A stretch of 64,000 nt of DNA from Strigamia acuminata. Lineage: Eukaryota > Arthropoda > Chilopoda > Geophilomorpha > Linotaeniidae. This document shows, piece after piece, positions 35,101 to 46,400 of this stretch. Below the pieces are notes generated by a model, which worked only from the letters and a program-made list of their open reading frames with translations, did no database searches and was not told the DNA's origin. How positions within the stretch are numbered: the stretch's first letter is position 1; each line of letters begins with the position of its first letter. Made by a program: the position numbers and the translations under genes. The stretch covers positions 30,840,427 through 30,904,426 of the forward strand of contig OX442315.1 of NCBI GenBank assembly GCA_949358305.1, given 5' to 3'.

Positions 35101-35455
35101 CACGGTACTTCTAGTAGTACCAAAATGGACCTCACAAGCGTGGTTTGTACCACTGTTGGACTGCCTGGTCGCAGTACCAGTGTCCTTTCCGGCCCCGGAA
35201 CATCTGACGTTGGTTCATCAACCAGAGGCCCAGTTTCCTCTCCAGGCCCTGCAGCTCCTTGGCTGCAAAGTCAGTGGAGTGACCTCATCGCAGGAGGCTT
35301 TTCGCCGGACGCTGCCAACTTGTACGCGGCCGGGTGGAGATCGACAACTGTCAGAACGTACACTGCGGGAATTAAGAGGTGGACGGAATTTTCTGGTGAA
35401 GGGTCACCTTATTCCAATCCACTCCCTCCCAATCTTGACCCAAACTATCGTTTAA
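32159..35455 (+). CDS. DIRS polyprotein: Gag-like, reverse transcriptase, RNase H, methyltransferase-like
   Basis: An intact 1,098-codon ORF. Residues 1-330 are a Gag-like region with a basic R/K/Y-rich end (RRYHPYTRYDYNKYD) and no zinc knuckle. The RT follows: FKIDLTNAF near 551 (first catalytic Asp), MPMGLASAPRTFTK, and YLDDG near 616. RNase H starts near 779 (VFTDASNLGWGAS, ELLALWFAW, HSDSSTVVSVF, ADYLSR). From about 921, EIDLFATRLNHKLPKYFSW through LLVVPKWTSQAWF is the DAM-like methyltransferase domain typical of DIRS1/PAT elements. In many DIRS elements Gag is a separate ORF; here it is fused in frame with RT. The last 331 nt overlap the recombinase ORF in another frame. Confidence 0.92.
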   Translation: MNSQVQITDSGFPTLNDHVVQNLQIEEVHEPNHEEEIVEEPPSPRRMHDRIECLADTVYELKDIMQNLLTAKTVVVSPQNTAMAGPGAVPPPKAADGTTPLLNPAIAAIPLVVTSGAKPVDVSTAPTPATKVGFSDVSKLLGAETKYGDAWPAELEALVSKSLFETSTEFRDQLVEKLIIPENAKYLDPPKVDGTLFGEVQPWIRSRDTTSLKHQKLVLRTYIPLASAMKDVVAGNLDPNSLVTHLAEAMTLLGAMNTALTLRRRMDFADSLAPRYKQFAKGKVIFPSDLFGPDLSKQIKEFDELKKVTSKATFDKAENRKSDRDKNYRRYHPYTRYDYNKYDNKRSDNSRSFDFKRQNSMNIVCSKSVAVFTNSDSLCRSGEEPAREILQEVATESPVIENENVRNKELFFNLHIPHLSFKPGNLQYYLPVWRKITSNPFVLSALSGIKFDLNIDKLVHVKRTEYRMNLSETFAISQAVDKLCQQGIIKQVAHIEGEYLSPIFAVPKPDGSVRIILNLKKFNESLEYLHFKMASLKDAINLMKKGQFMFKIDLTNAFYLLPIKSEFKKYVRFLWQGQLYEYQVMPMGLASAPRTFTKVMCPVFSELRTWGICGIPYLDDGIFLCDSFCEAKNACIDVINFFQELGLCINWEKSEFIPKTRIEFLGLTLDSRKMEVSLPERKITKITKLASRLLQLEKFSIQDLAIFIGNLVSAEPALSDGFWNIKPLESFKTGQLFLHNHNYNTLVNNYPDIKVELTRWTKLESFTPKYLNRHDVDTEVFTDASNLGWGASWNSRSANGQWTAEENNFHINVKELLALWFAWKVFAPFDSKKHVLFHSDSSTVVSVFRNQGSKVQQLHHFGRLVWEDSQRLNIDFSVIHIPGKENVMADYLSRNFLTTDGEWSLSPKMFKKLKSLFGLPEIDLFATRLNHKLPKYFSWGPDPFAYRIDAFSHSWKETFAYAFPPFCLISRILQKIRQDQATVLLVVPKWTSQAWFVPLLDCLVAVPVSFPAPEHLTLVHQPEAQFPLQALQLLGCKVSGVTSSQEAFRRTLPTCTRPGGDRQLSERTLRELRGGRNFLVKGHLIPIHSLPILTQTIV

Positions 35456-36258
35456 CGCTCGTCAATACCGCAAATTTCATCGCCTCAAGATTCAATGAAG
35501 GCTTGTCACACTCCTCCATTTCGGGAAGTTTAGCGGCCATCACCGCCGCAGGCTTCATTGACCCGTCAATTAGAGCTGATGATCGTATCGCCCGAATTTT
35601 AAAAGGAGTTAATAATTTAAGACCAAACTTACCACGTTATGTGGCCACTTGGGACGTGGGCCTAGCTCTGAACGCCCTGCGAAAACTGTGGCCGCATGAT
35701 GATCTCGATTGGAGACAACTCCAAGAAAAGCTGCTCATGCTGCTGGCTTTAACAACTGCTGCCAGAGTCAGCTCGCTGCAAAGTTTTAAAATTTCGGAGA
35801 TGACAGTCTCAACTGACGCGGTCATTTTCAACCCGAAAACTTTGCACAAGCATTTGCGTGTTGGTCATCATACTGTATTTCGTGTGGCCCCCTATTTACA
35901 AGAACGGGCCATCTGCCCCTTCAAGGCCCTGATGGATTTTTTGGCCAAAACAAATCCGTTACGCAAGGACGATGGTTTGTTCCTAAAATTACAACCACCC
36001 CATGCCGCACCTACCAAGGATACTGTGCGACGATGGATTAAGGATTTTTTAAAAAAGATCGGCGTCGGTCAAGAGTTTGGTGCTCATTCGACGCGAGCTG
36101 CGGCCACCAGCGCAGCCGCCAGTGTTATTCCGGTACAACAAATATTAGGTGTTGCCGGTTGGACCTCCGAACAAACATTCGCGAGGTTCTACAACAAAAC
36201 AATTGTCAACCACAATGCTTTTCAAGAATCAGTCCTAAACAGACCAATTCCAAAATAA
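35125..36258 (+). CDS. DIRS tyrosine recombinase
   Basis: A 377-codon ORF overlapping the end of the RT ORF in a different frame; how it is expressed (internal start, frameshift or splicing) cannot be told. The phage-integrase fold signatures are complete: catalytic Arg in TTAARVSSL (near residue 210), HSTR near 320 (His-x-x-Arg) and the nucleophile Tyr in ARFYNK (near 354). It should resolve the circular cDNA into the genome, replacing a DDE integrase. The first ATG is used here; residues before about 60 are Gly/Pro/Ser-rich and may not all be translated. Confidence 0.9.
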   Translation: MDLTSVVCTTVGLPGRSTSVLSGPGTSDVGSSTRGPVSSPGPAAPWLQSQWSDLIAGGFSPDAANLYAAGWRSTTVRTYTAGIKRWTEFSGEGSPYSNPLPPNLDPNYRLTLVNTANFIASRFNEGLSHSSISGSLAAITAAGFIDPSIRADDRIARILKGVNNLRPNLPRYVATWDVGLALNALRKLWPHDDLDWRQLQEKLLMLLALTTAARVSSLQSFKISEMTVSTDAVIFNPKTLHKHLRVGHHTVFRVAPYLQERAICPFKALMDFLAKTNPLRKDDGLFLKLQPPHAAPTKDTVRRWIKDFLKKIGVGQEFGAHSTRAAATSAAASVIPVQQILGVAGWTSEQTFARFYNKTIVNHNAFQESVLNRPIPK

Positions 36259-36356
36259 TTTCATAAAATAAAAAATGATTAAACTGAAAAATTGTTAAAT
36301 GTGTTTTTTCCAAAACATTTTTATTTTTATCCTATGGAAAAAAGTTACCTTTCAAG

Positions 36357-36473
36357 TCTCCTGTTTAGCCGGAGATTACAAAGAGTGAATGTAATCTCGG
36401 CTGAACGAAGTGAAGCGGAGCGAACGAGTGAAAGCCGATAGCATTCACTCGTGTAATTGGAGGTTTAACAGGA
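36357..36473. repeat. DIRS internal complementary region (ICR)
   Basis: Positions 36357-36387 are the complement of the left end (31944-31974). AAT (36388-36390) is the complement of the ATT junction. Positions 36391-36473 are the complement of the right end up to its terminus at 36782. One 10-bp block (GCGGAGCGAA) occurs once here but twice in the right terminus. The ICR is thought to template closure of the circular cDNA. Confidence 0.9.
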
Positions 36474-36662
36474 CCCTCCGACCTCCCTTGTCACAACTAA
36501 ATTATCTAAGCTCCATCTAACACCAACTGATTCGTTTTCAATCACTACCTAACGTTCTAAATGTTTAAAAATGAACGAAAATCACGCTTACCGTCAACAC
36601 CGTTGATTTCGCCGACTCCATTTTGTCCTTCACTTCCTTTTTTCCAGGATAGCTTTTAAGAC

Positions 36663-36782
36663 TGACGTAACCCGACTAGTAGCGCCATCTCCTGTTAAAC
36701 CTCCAATTACACGAGTGAATGCTATCGGCTTTCACTCGTTCGCTCCGCTTCGCTCCGCTTCACTTCGTTCAGCCGAGATTAC
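36663..36782. repeat. DIRS right inverted terminal repeat
   Basis: The inner part (36663-36696) is complementary to the left repeat. The rest, about 86 bp, is complementary to the ICR and ends CAGCCGAGATTAC before the ATT junction. It contains a tandem 10-bp duplication not present in the ICR. Confidence 0.88.
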
Positions 36783-36785
36783 ATT

Positions 36786-37483
36786 TATTATTATGACCGA
36801 ATTTGTTGTGAGGATTTCTCACTAGGTAGCAATACTGTACGCTAGTACCACAGATTATATAATCTGTGATGGTGCGCTTCATTTACAAAAATTAATAATA
36901 TTATTATTAATATTAACATTAGTTAATAATGATACTAACTAATAATATACAAAAACAAGTGACCACATGTTGGATAATGTCTCGAAATAGAAAATTATTT
37001 AATGCAAAAGTTTCGATTTTTTTCCAATTCAAGTCGTCAAACTAATTGATTTATGGTTTGAACTGAAATCTGTGTAAAGTAAATAGTAATGACGTACATA
37101 CATTTCTGAGCAGATAAAAAAAAAGCTTCAAACATCTGTCAATGTTCTAAAAATCTTTGGGAAAAAAATCCAGATATGAGAACCATTATATTGTTTTATT
37201 TCTTTTACAGCGTCGTCTGGTGATTCGGTAATATTTCATTTTTATTGATATTACATTTTCAGAGATAACTGTGTCAATCATTCTCGGGAAAGGCCAGCAG
37301 ATTCCTGGTTATTATCATAAAAGTTCCGATTACGCAAATACATTATTTACTGAAGACAGCACTTCCCATCTTAATCAAGAATCTAATAAAACAAGATAAG
37401 AAAAATGCGATACGACTCAAATATGACTTTTTTCTGCGAATTCTGCCATTTGCACCTAGTGCACAATCGTTGCTCATCGCAGT
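36786..37483. promoter_or_regulatory. Upstream region of the giant peritrophin gene
   Basis: No ORF. A perfect 20-bp palindrome (CACAGATTATATAATCTGTG, 36849-36868) lies next to an AT-rich TAATAAT stretch with weaker palindromes. A GATAAG site occurs at about 37394; GATA factors often drive gut genes in arthropods, but a single site proves nothing. No convincing TATA box. Confidence 0.4.
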
Positions 37484-40400
37484 ATGAAGCACCTTATCTA
37501 TCTCTTGGTTACACTAACTGCGTATTTCGAGATCGGTAAGTTAGTTTACTTTTGTTCAATAGAAATTAATTGGTTATTGCTACATTGATTTGTCGTACAT
37601 TTTGTTTACAGTAACAAGCAAACCTTTAAATGGCAGAATAAAATGTCCAGAAGATAATGGACGGTTTCCAAACCCGTATAACTGCCAGTATTATCTCGAA
37701 TGCCGTAATAGAGAAGTAACTGTTGTTCAATGTCCTAGCGGACTTCAATTCAATTTAGACAGTCTTGTATGCGAATACTCACGTGGGACTTCCCACCGTG
37801 GCACCAATAAAAACAATGGTTTCAGTTTTCGTGATTGGGCCAGTAATAATAATCCTTTTCGTGATGGAGATCGAGACTGTATTCTAGGTGCGATTCAGTT
37901 TATTTTTCATATTTTACCCCACCCGCGTTGTAACTCATTCGAATTTTTTTTAAAGGTTATTTTCGAGGACGGAAACCTAAAGGATTACCTGAAAAACATT
38001 TCAAATGTAGTTGCGATTGCTGTGTTGTTCCTGACCCAACAGACTGCAGATCATTTTATCGCTGCCAAGACAAAAAGGCGTACAAACATACGTGTTCTAA
38101 AGGCTTACTTTTTAATAAGAGCAACTTTAATTGTGATTACGAGAGTTATGTTTCGTGCACAGATGAAAAGCCAACAAAACCGACAAAACCGACAAAGCCG
38201 ACAGAGCCAACAAGTAAGACATTTTTTTTTTACACCAAGTTGTGTTGAATTCATCAATTGAGTGTTTAACGAATGTACAGTACATCATTTATTTTAATGT
38301 GAATCGATTGTTTTACATGTTCAGTAGTTTAGAATTGGAACAAATTATTGACATCCCAAATTTATTTTAAAAAAAACACCGAACTGATTTTAATTTTACA
38401 CTATTTGTTTGCACACTTTTTGTATTAATTTGCACATTTACATTTGCAACGCTGATGTGGCCTTAGATGGGCCACCAGGTTTGCATTTCTGCCCAATTGG
38501 GACATTTTTGGCCTCGGTGAGGTTAGGTTAGGTTAGTCATTGCTAATGTTTGTTGCTGTGGAATGGCGCTGCGAGTTCAAATTGCCAATGGCAATTCAAA
38601 CATCTAAAACGTATAAAAAAACATTTAAAACAATAAAAAAAGTTAAGTGTGATCCTGATCAATAAACAATAATGGGGGCGGACTAATTTTTCTTAGTGGA
38701 AAAATAAATATGTTGGGTAATAAATGATTTAGGGTATTTTTAAAATAGAATTGGGGTGCCAATAAATACATCCCGTTTACAATAGTATAAAAAGGTTCCA
38801 CTTTTATGAATATGAATATGAATGTGCTTACAATAAATAATATTATATTCAATTATTAACTGCACTTAGCAAAAGTTGAAAAAAAATTAAAATATTTAAC
38901 ATCAATGAATTCATAATTAAAATCATGCTCCTTGATGAATAAAATTAAAAGTAAGAATTATTTACTTTTTGCAAACAAGTCTAACAATAAGTAGAATGAT
39001 GCATTTTTATTTTAAAATGATAGAAACAACACCAGGAAACATCTGCAAAGAAACAGTGGGAGTGTATCCAGATCCTGAAGATTGTGAAGCTTATTATGAA
39101 TGCCTTAATGGCATTCCTTTTTGGCATGAGTGTGAAGACACCTTACATTTCAATCCAAAACTTCTTGTATGTGAAGAACCAGAAAAAGCTGGATGTGTAA
39201 TTGGAGAACCAACTACCGGTACACCAAAACCAGCTATAACTCCAACGACAAAACCAGCTATAATTCCAACAAAAGCTCCCAGTGATCATCCAATATGCAA
39301 GCAATCTAATGGGCTATTCCCAGATCCAAAAGACTGTGAAGGGTATTACGAATGTATTAACGATGTTGAATTTTGGACTGAATGTGACAATGGCAATCAT
39401 TTCAATCCAATACTTCTCATATGTGAAGAACCAGAAAAAGCTGGATGTGTAATTGGAGAACCAACTACCGGTACACCAAAACCAGCTATAACTCCAACAA
39501 CAAAACCAGCTATAACTCCAACAAAAGCTCCCAGTGATCATCCAATATGCAAGCAATCTAATGGGCTATTCCCAGATCCAAAAGACTGTGAAGGGTATTA
39601 CGAATGTATTAATGATGTTGAATTTTGGACTGAATGTGACAATGGCAATCATTTCAATCCAATACTTCTCATATGTGAAGAACCAGAAAAAGCTGGATGT
39701 GTAATTGGAGAACCAACTACCGGTACACCAAAACCAGCTATAACTCCAACGACAAAACCAGCTATAATTCCAACAAAAGCTCCCAGTGATCATCCAATAT
39801 GCAAGCAATCTAATGGGCTATTCCCAGATCCAAAAGACTGTGAAGGGTATTACGAATGTATTAATGATGTTGAATTTTGGACTGAATGTGACAATGGCAA
39901 TCATTTCAATCCAATACTTCTCATATGTGAAGAACCAGAAAAAGCTGGATGTGTAATTGGAGAACCAACTACCGGTACACCAAAACCAGCTATAACTCCA
40001 ACGACAAAACCAGCTATAATTCCAACAAAAGCTCCCAGTGATCATCCAATATGCAAGCAATCTAATGGGCTATTCCCAGATCCAAAAGACTGTGAAGGGT
40101 ATTACGAATGTATTAATGATGTTGAATTTTGGACTGAATGTGACAATGGCAATCATTTCAATCCAATACTTCTCATATGTGAAGAACCAGAAAAAGCTGG
40201 ATGTGTAATTGGAGAACCAACTACCGGTACACCAAAACCAGCTATAACTCCAACAACAAAACCAGCTATAACTCCAACAAAAGCTCCCAGTGATCATCCA
40301 ATATGCAAGCAATCTAATGGGCTATTCCCAGATCCAAAAGACTGTGAAGGGTATTACGAATGTATTAATGATGTTGAATTTTGGACTGAATGTGACAATG

Positions 40401-43400
40401 GCAATCATTTCAATCCAATACTTCTCATATGTGAAGAACCAGAAAAAGCTGGATGTGTAATTGGAGAACCAACTACCGGTACACCAAAACCAGCTATAAC
40501 TCCAACAACAAAACCAGCTATAACTCCAACAAAAGCTCCCAGTGATCATCCAATATGCAAGCAATCTAATGGGCTATTCCCAGATCCAAAAGACTGTGAA
40601 GGGTATTACGAATGTATTAATGATGTTGAATTTTGGACTGAATGTGACAATGGCAATCATTTCAATCCAATACTTCTCATATGTGAAGAACCAGAAAAAG
40701 CTGGATGTGTAATTGGAGAACCAACTACCGGTACACCAAAACCAGCTATAACTCCAACAACAAAACCAGCTATAACTCCAACAAAAGCTCCCAGTGATCA
40801 TCCAATATGCAAGCAATCTAATGGGCTATTCCCAGATCCAAAAGACTGTGAAGGGTATTACGAATGTATTAATGATGTTGAATTTTGGACTGAATGTGAC
40901 AATGGCAATCATTTCAATCCAATACTTCTCATATGTGAAGAACCAGAAAAAGCTGGATGTGTAATTGGAGAACCAACTACCGGTACACCAAAACCAGCTA
41001 TAACTCCAACGACAAAACCAGCTATAATTCCAACAAAAGCTCCCAGTGATCATCCAATATGCAAGCAATCTAATGGGCTATTCCCAGATCCAAAAGACTG
41101 TGAAGGGTATTACGAATGTATTAATGATGTTGAATTTTGGACTGAATGTGACAATGGCAATCATTTCAATCCAATACTTCTCATATGTGAAGAACCAGAA
41201 AAAGCTGGATGTGTAATTGGAGAACCAACTACCGGTACACCAAAACCAGCTATAACTCCAACGACAAAACCAGCTATAATTCCAACAAAAGCTCCCAGTG
41301 ATCATCCAATATGCAAGCAATCTAATGGGCTATTCCCAGATCCAAAAGACTGTGAAGGGTATTACGAATGTATTAATGATGTTGAATTTTGGACTGAATG
41401 TGACAATGGCAATCATTTCAATCCAATACTTCTCATATGTGAAGAACCAGAAAAAGCTGGATGTGTAATTGGAGAACCAACTACCGGTACACCAAAACCA
41501 GCTATAACTCCAACGACAAAACCAGCTATAATTCCAACAAAAGCTCCCAGTGATCATCCAATATGCAAGCAATCTAATGGGCTATTCCCAGATCCAAAAG
41601 ACTGTGAAGGGTATTACGAATGTATTAATGATGTTGAATTTTGGACTGAATGTGACAATGGCAATCATTTCAATCCAATACTTCTCATATGTGAAGAACC
41701 AGAAAAAGCTGGATGTGTAATTGGAGAACCAACTACCGGTACACCAAAACCAGCTATAACTCCAACAACAAAACCAGCTATAACTCCAACAAAAGCTCCC
41801 AGTGATCATCCAATATGCAAGCAATCTAATGGGCTATTCCCAGATCCAAAAGACTGTGAAGGGTATTACGAATGTATTAATGATGTTGAATTTTGGACTG
41901 AATGTGACAATGGCAATCATTTCAATCCAATACTTCTCATATGTGAAGAACCAGAAAAAGCTGGATGTGTAATTGGAGAACCAACTACCGGTACACCAAA
42001 ACCAGCTATAACTCCAACAACAAAACCAGCTATAACTCCAACAAAAGCTCCCAGTGATCATCCAATATGCAAGCAATCTAATGGGCTATTCCCAGATCCA
42101 AAAGACTGTGAAGGGTATTACGAATGTATTAATGATGTTGAATTTTGGACTGAATGTGACAATGGCAATCATTTCAATCCAATACTTCTCATATGTGAAG
42201 AACCAGAAAAAGCTGGATGTGTAATTGGAGAACCAACTACCGGTACACCAAAACCAGCTATAACTCCAACAACAAAACCAGCTATAACTCCAACAAAAGC
42301 TCCCAGTGATCATCCAATATGCAAGCAATCTAATGGGCTATTCCCAGATCCAAAAGACTGTGAAGGGTATTACGAATGTATTAATGATGTTGAATTTTGG
42401 ACTGAATGTGACAATGGCAATCATTTCAATCCAATACTTCTCATATGTGAAGAACCAGAAAAAGCTGGATGTGTAATTGGAGAACCAACTACCGGTACAC
42501 CAAAACCAGCTATAACTCCAACGACAAAACCAGCTATAATTCCAACAAAAGCTCCCAGTGATCATCCAATATGCAAGCAATCTAATGGGCTATTCCCAGA
42601 TCCAAAAGACTGTGAAGGTTATTACGAATGTATTAATGATGTTGAATTTTGGACTGAATGTGACAATGGCAATCATTTCAATCCAATACTTCTCATATGT
42701 GAAGAACCAGAAAAAGCTGGATGTGTAATTGGAGAACCAACTACCGGTACACCAAAACCAGCTATAACTCCAACAACAAAACCAGCTATAACTCCAACAA
42801 CAAAACCAGCTATAACTCCAACAACAAAACCAGCTATAACTCCAACAACAAAACCAGCTATAACTCCAACAACAAAACCAGCTATAAGTCCAACAACAAA
42901 ACCAGCTATAATTCCAACAAAAGCTCCCAGTGATCATCCAATATGCAAGCAATCTAATGGGCTATTCCCAGATCTAAAAGACTGTGAAGGGTATTACGAA
43001 TGTATTAACGATGTTGAATTTTGGACTGAATGTGACAATGGCAATCATTTCAATCCAATACTTCTCATATGTGAAGAACCAGAAAAAGCTGGATGTGTAA
43101 TTGGAGAACCAACTACGGGTACACCAAACCCAGCTATAACTCCAACAACAAAACCAGCTATAACTCCAACAACAAAACCAGCTATAACTCCAACAAAAGC
43201 TCCCAGTGATCATCCAATATGCAAGCAATCTAATGGGCTATTCCCAGATCCAAAAGACTGTGAAGGGTATTACGAATGTATTAATGATGTTGAATTTTGG
43301 ACTGAATGTGACAATGGCAATCATTTCAATCCAATACTTCTCATATGTGAAGAACCAGAAAAAGCTGGATGTGTAATTGGAGAACCAACTACCGGTACAC

Positions 43401-46400
43401 CAAAACCAGCTATAACTCCAACAACAAAACCAGCTATAACTCCAACAAAAGCTCCCAGTGATCATCCAATATGCAAGCAATCTAATGGGCTATTCCCAGA
43501 TCCAAAAGACTGTGAAGGGTATTACGAATGTATTAATGATGTTGAATTTTGGACTGAATGTGACAATGGCAATCATTTCAATCCAATACTTCTCATATGT
43601 GAAGAACCAGAAAAAGCTGGATGTGTAATTGGAGAACCAACTACCGGTACACCAAAACCAGCTATAACTCCAACGACAAAACCAGCTATAATTCCAACAA
43701 AAGCTCCCAGTGATCATCCAATATGCAAGCAATCTAATGGGCTATTCCCAGATCCAAAAGACTGTGAAGGGTATTACGAATGTATTAATGATGTTGAATT
43801 TTGGACTGAATGTGACAATGGCAATCATTTCAATCCAATACTTCTCATATGTGAAGAACCAGAAAAAGCTGGATGTGTAATTGGAGAACCAACTACCGGT
43901 ACACCAAAACCAGCTATAACTCCAACAACAAAACCAGCTATAACTCCAACAAAAGCTCCCAGTGATCATCCAATATGCAAGCAATCTAATGGGCTATTCC
44001 CAGATCCAAAAGACTGTGAAGGGTATTACGAATGTATTAATGATGTTGAATTTTGGACTGAATGTGACAATGGCAATCATTTCAATCCAATACTTCTCAT
44101 ATGTGAAGAACCAGAAAAAGCTGGATGTGTAATTGGAGAACCAACTACCGGTACACCAAAACCAGCTATAACTCCAACAACAAAACCAGCTATAACTCCA
44201 ACAAAAGCTCCCAGTGATCATCCAATATGCAAGCAATCTAATGGGCTATTCCCAGATCCAAAAGACTGTGAAGGGTATTACGAATGTATTAATGATGTTG
44301 AATTTTGGACTGAATGTGACAATGGCAATCATTTCAATCCAATACTTCTCATATGTGAAGAACCAGAAAAAGCTGGATGTGTAATTGGAGAACCAACTAC
44401 CGGTACACCAAAACCAGCTATAACTCCAACAACAAAACCAGCTATAACTCCAACAAAAGCTCCCAGTGATCATCCAATATGCAAGCAATCTAATGGGCTA
44501 TTCCCAGATCCAAAAGACTGTGAAGGGTATTACGAATGTATTAATGATGTTGAATTTTGGACTGAATGTGACAATGGCAATCATTTCAATCCAATACTTC
44601 TCATATGTGAAGAACCAGAAAAAGCTGGATGTGTAATTGGAGAACCAACTACCGGTACACCAAAACCAGCTATAACTCCAACGACAAAACCAGCTATAAT
44701 TCCAACAAAAGCTCCTAGTGATTATCCAATATGCAAGCAATCTAATGGGCTATTCCCAGATCCAAAAGACTGTGAAGGTTATTACGAATGTATTAATGAT
44801 GTTGAATTTTGGACTGAATGTGACAATGGCAATCATTTCAATCCAATACTTCTCATATGTGAAGAACCAGAAAAAGCTGGATGTGTAATTGGAGAACCAA
44901 CTACCGGTACACCAAAACCAGCTATAACTCCAACAACAAAACCAGCTATAACTCCAACAACAAAACCAGCTATAACTCCAACAACAAAACCAGCTATAAC
45001 TCCAACAACAAAACCAGCTATAACTCCAACAACAAAACCAGCTATAATTCCAACAAAAGCTCCCAGTGATCATCCAATATGCAAGCAATCTAATGGGCTA
45101 TTCCCAGATCTAAAAGACTGTGAAGGGTATTACGAATGTATTAACGATGTTGAATTTTGGACTGAATGTGACAATGGCAATCATTTCAATCCAATACTTC
45201 TCATATGTGAAGAACCAGAAAAAGCTGGATGTGTAATTGGAGAACCAACTACGGGTACACCAAACCCAGCTATAACTCCAACAACAAAACCAGCTATAAC
45301 TCCAACAACAAAACCAGCTATAACTCCAACAAAAGCTCCCAGTGATCATCCAATATGCAAGCAATCTAATGGGCTATTCCCAGATCCAAAAGACTGTGAA
45401 GGGTATTACGAATGTATTAATGATGTTGAATTTTGGACTGAATGTGACAATGGCAATCATTTCAATCCAATACTTCTCATATGTGAAGAACCAAAAAAAG
45501 CTGGATGTGTAATTGGAGAACCAACTACCGGTACACCAAAACCAGCTATAACTCCAACGACAAAACCAGCTATAATTCCAACAAAAGCTCCCAGTGATCA
45601 TCCAATATGCAAGCAATCTAATGGGCTATTCCCAGATCCAAAAGACTGTGAAGGGTATTACGAATGTATTAACGATGTTGAATTTTGGACTGAATGTGAC
45701 AATGGCAATCATTTCAATCCAATACTTCTCATATGTGAAGAACCAGAAAAAGCTGGATGTGCAATTACTATAACTTGGCCTCCAAGTACTGGAGAACAAG
45801 TTGGTATTGGATCAACATTGTCACCAGTAGAATCAAACATTACAACAATAACAGGGACTTCAGGAGTGGATAATAATCAATCTATACCGGATGAAGTTAC
45901 TGGAGAACAAGTTGGTATTGGATCAACATTGTCACCAGTAGAATCAAACATTACAACAATAACAGGGACTTCAGGAGTGGATAATAATCAATCTATACCG
46001 GATGAAGTTACTGGAGAACAAGTTGGTATTGGATCAACATTGTCACCAGTGGAATCAAACGTTACAACAATAACAAGTCCATCAGGAGTGGATAATAATC
46101 AATCTATACCGGATGAAGTTACTGGAGAACAAGTTGGTATTGGATCAACATTGTCACCAGTAGAATCAAACATTACAACAATAACAGGGACTTCAGGAGT
46201 GGATAATAATCAATCTATACCGGATGAAGTTACTGGAGAACAAGTTGGTATTGGATCAACATTGTCACCAGTGGAATCAAACGTTACAACAATAACAAGT
46301 CCATCAGGAGTGGATAATAATCAATCTATACCAGATGAAGTTACTGGAGAACAAGTTGGTGTTGGATCAACATTGTCACCAGTGGAATCAAACGTTACAA

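Larger units (their letters stand above)
31944..36782 (+). mobile_element. DIRS-type tyrosine-recombinase retrotransposon, apparently complete
   Basis: Termini are inverted: 31966-31999 equals the complement of 36663-36696 over 34 bp. An internal complementary region (36357-36473) is the reverse complement of the left end joined to the right end, as the DIRS circular-intermediate model predicts. ATT borders both ends (31941-31943, 36783-36785) and occurs once, as AAT, at the junction inside the internal region, so recombination between circle and target at ATT fits. No longer target duplication is seen. Two overlapping intact ORFs encode Gag-like/RT/RNase H/methyltransferase-like and tyrosine recombinase proteins; there is no DDE integrase or protease. 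It is much richer in G+C than its flanks. Confidence 0.93.

Noticed and set aside
31944-36782. LTR retrotransposon or endogenous virus
   Set aside because: No direct LTRs, protease or DDE integrase; the tyrosine recombinase, ICR and inverted ends identify a DIRS element.
42721-45069. Plus-strand out-of-frame ORFs (42721-42933, 44881-45069) rich in Ser-Tyr-Asn
   Set aside because: Alternative-frame readings of the extended Thr/Pro linkers.
39314-45616. Two dozen minus-strand ORFs of about 80 codons at a 252-bp spacing
   Set aside because: They are antisense shadows of the CBM14 tandem array; their identical register simply reflects the repeat period.
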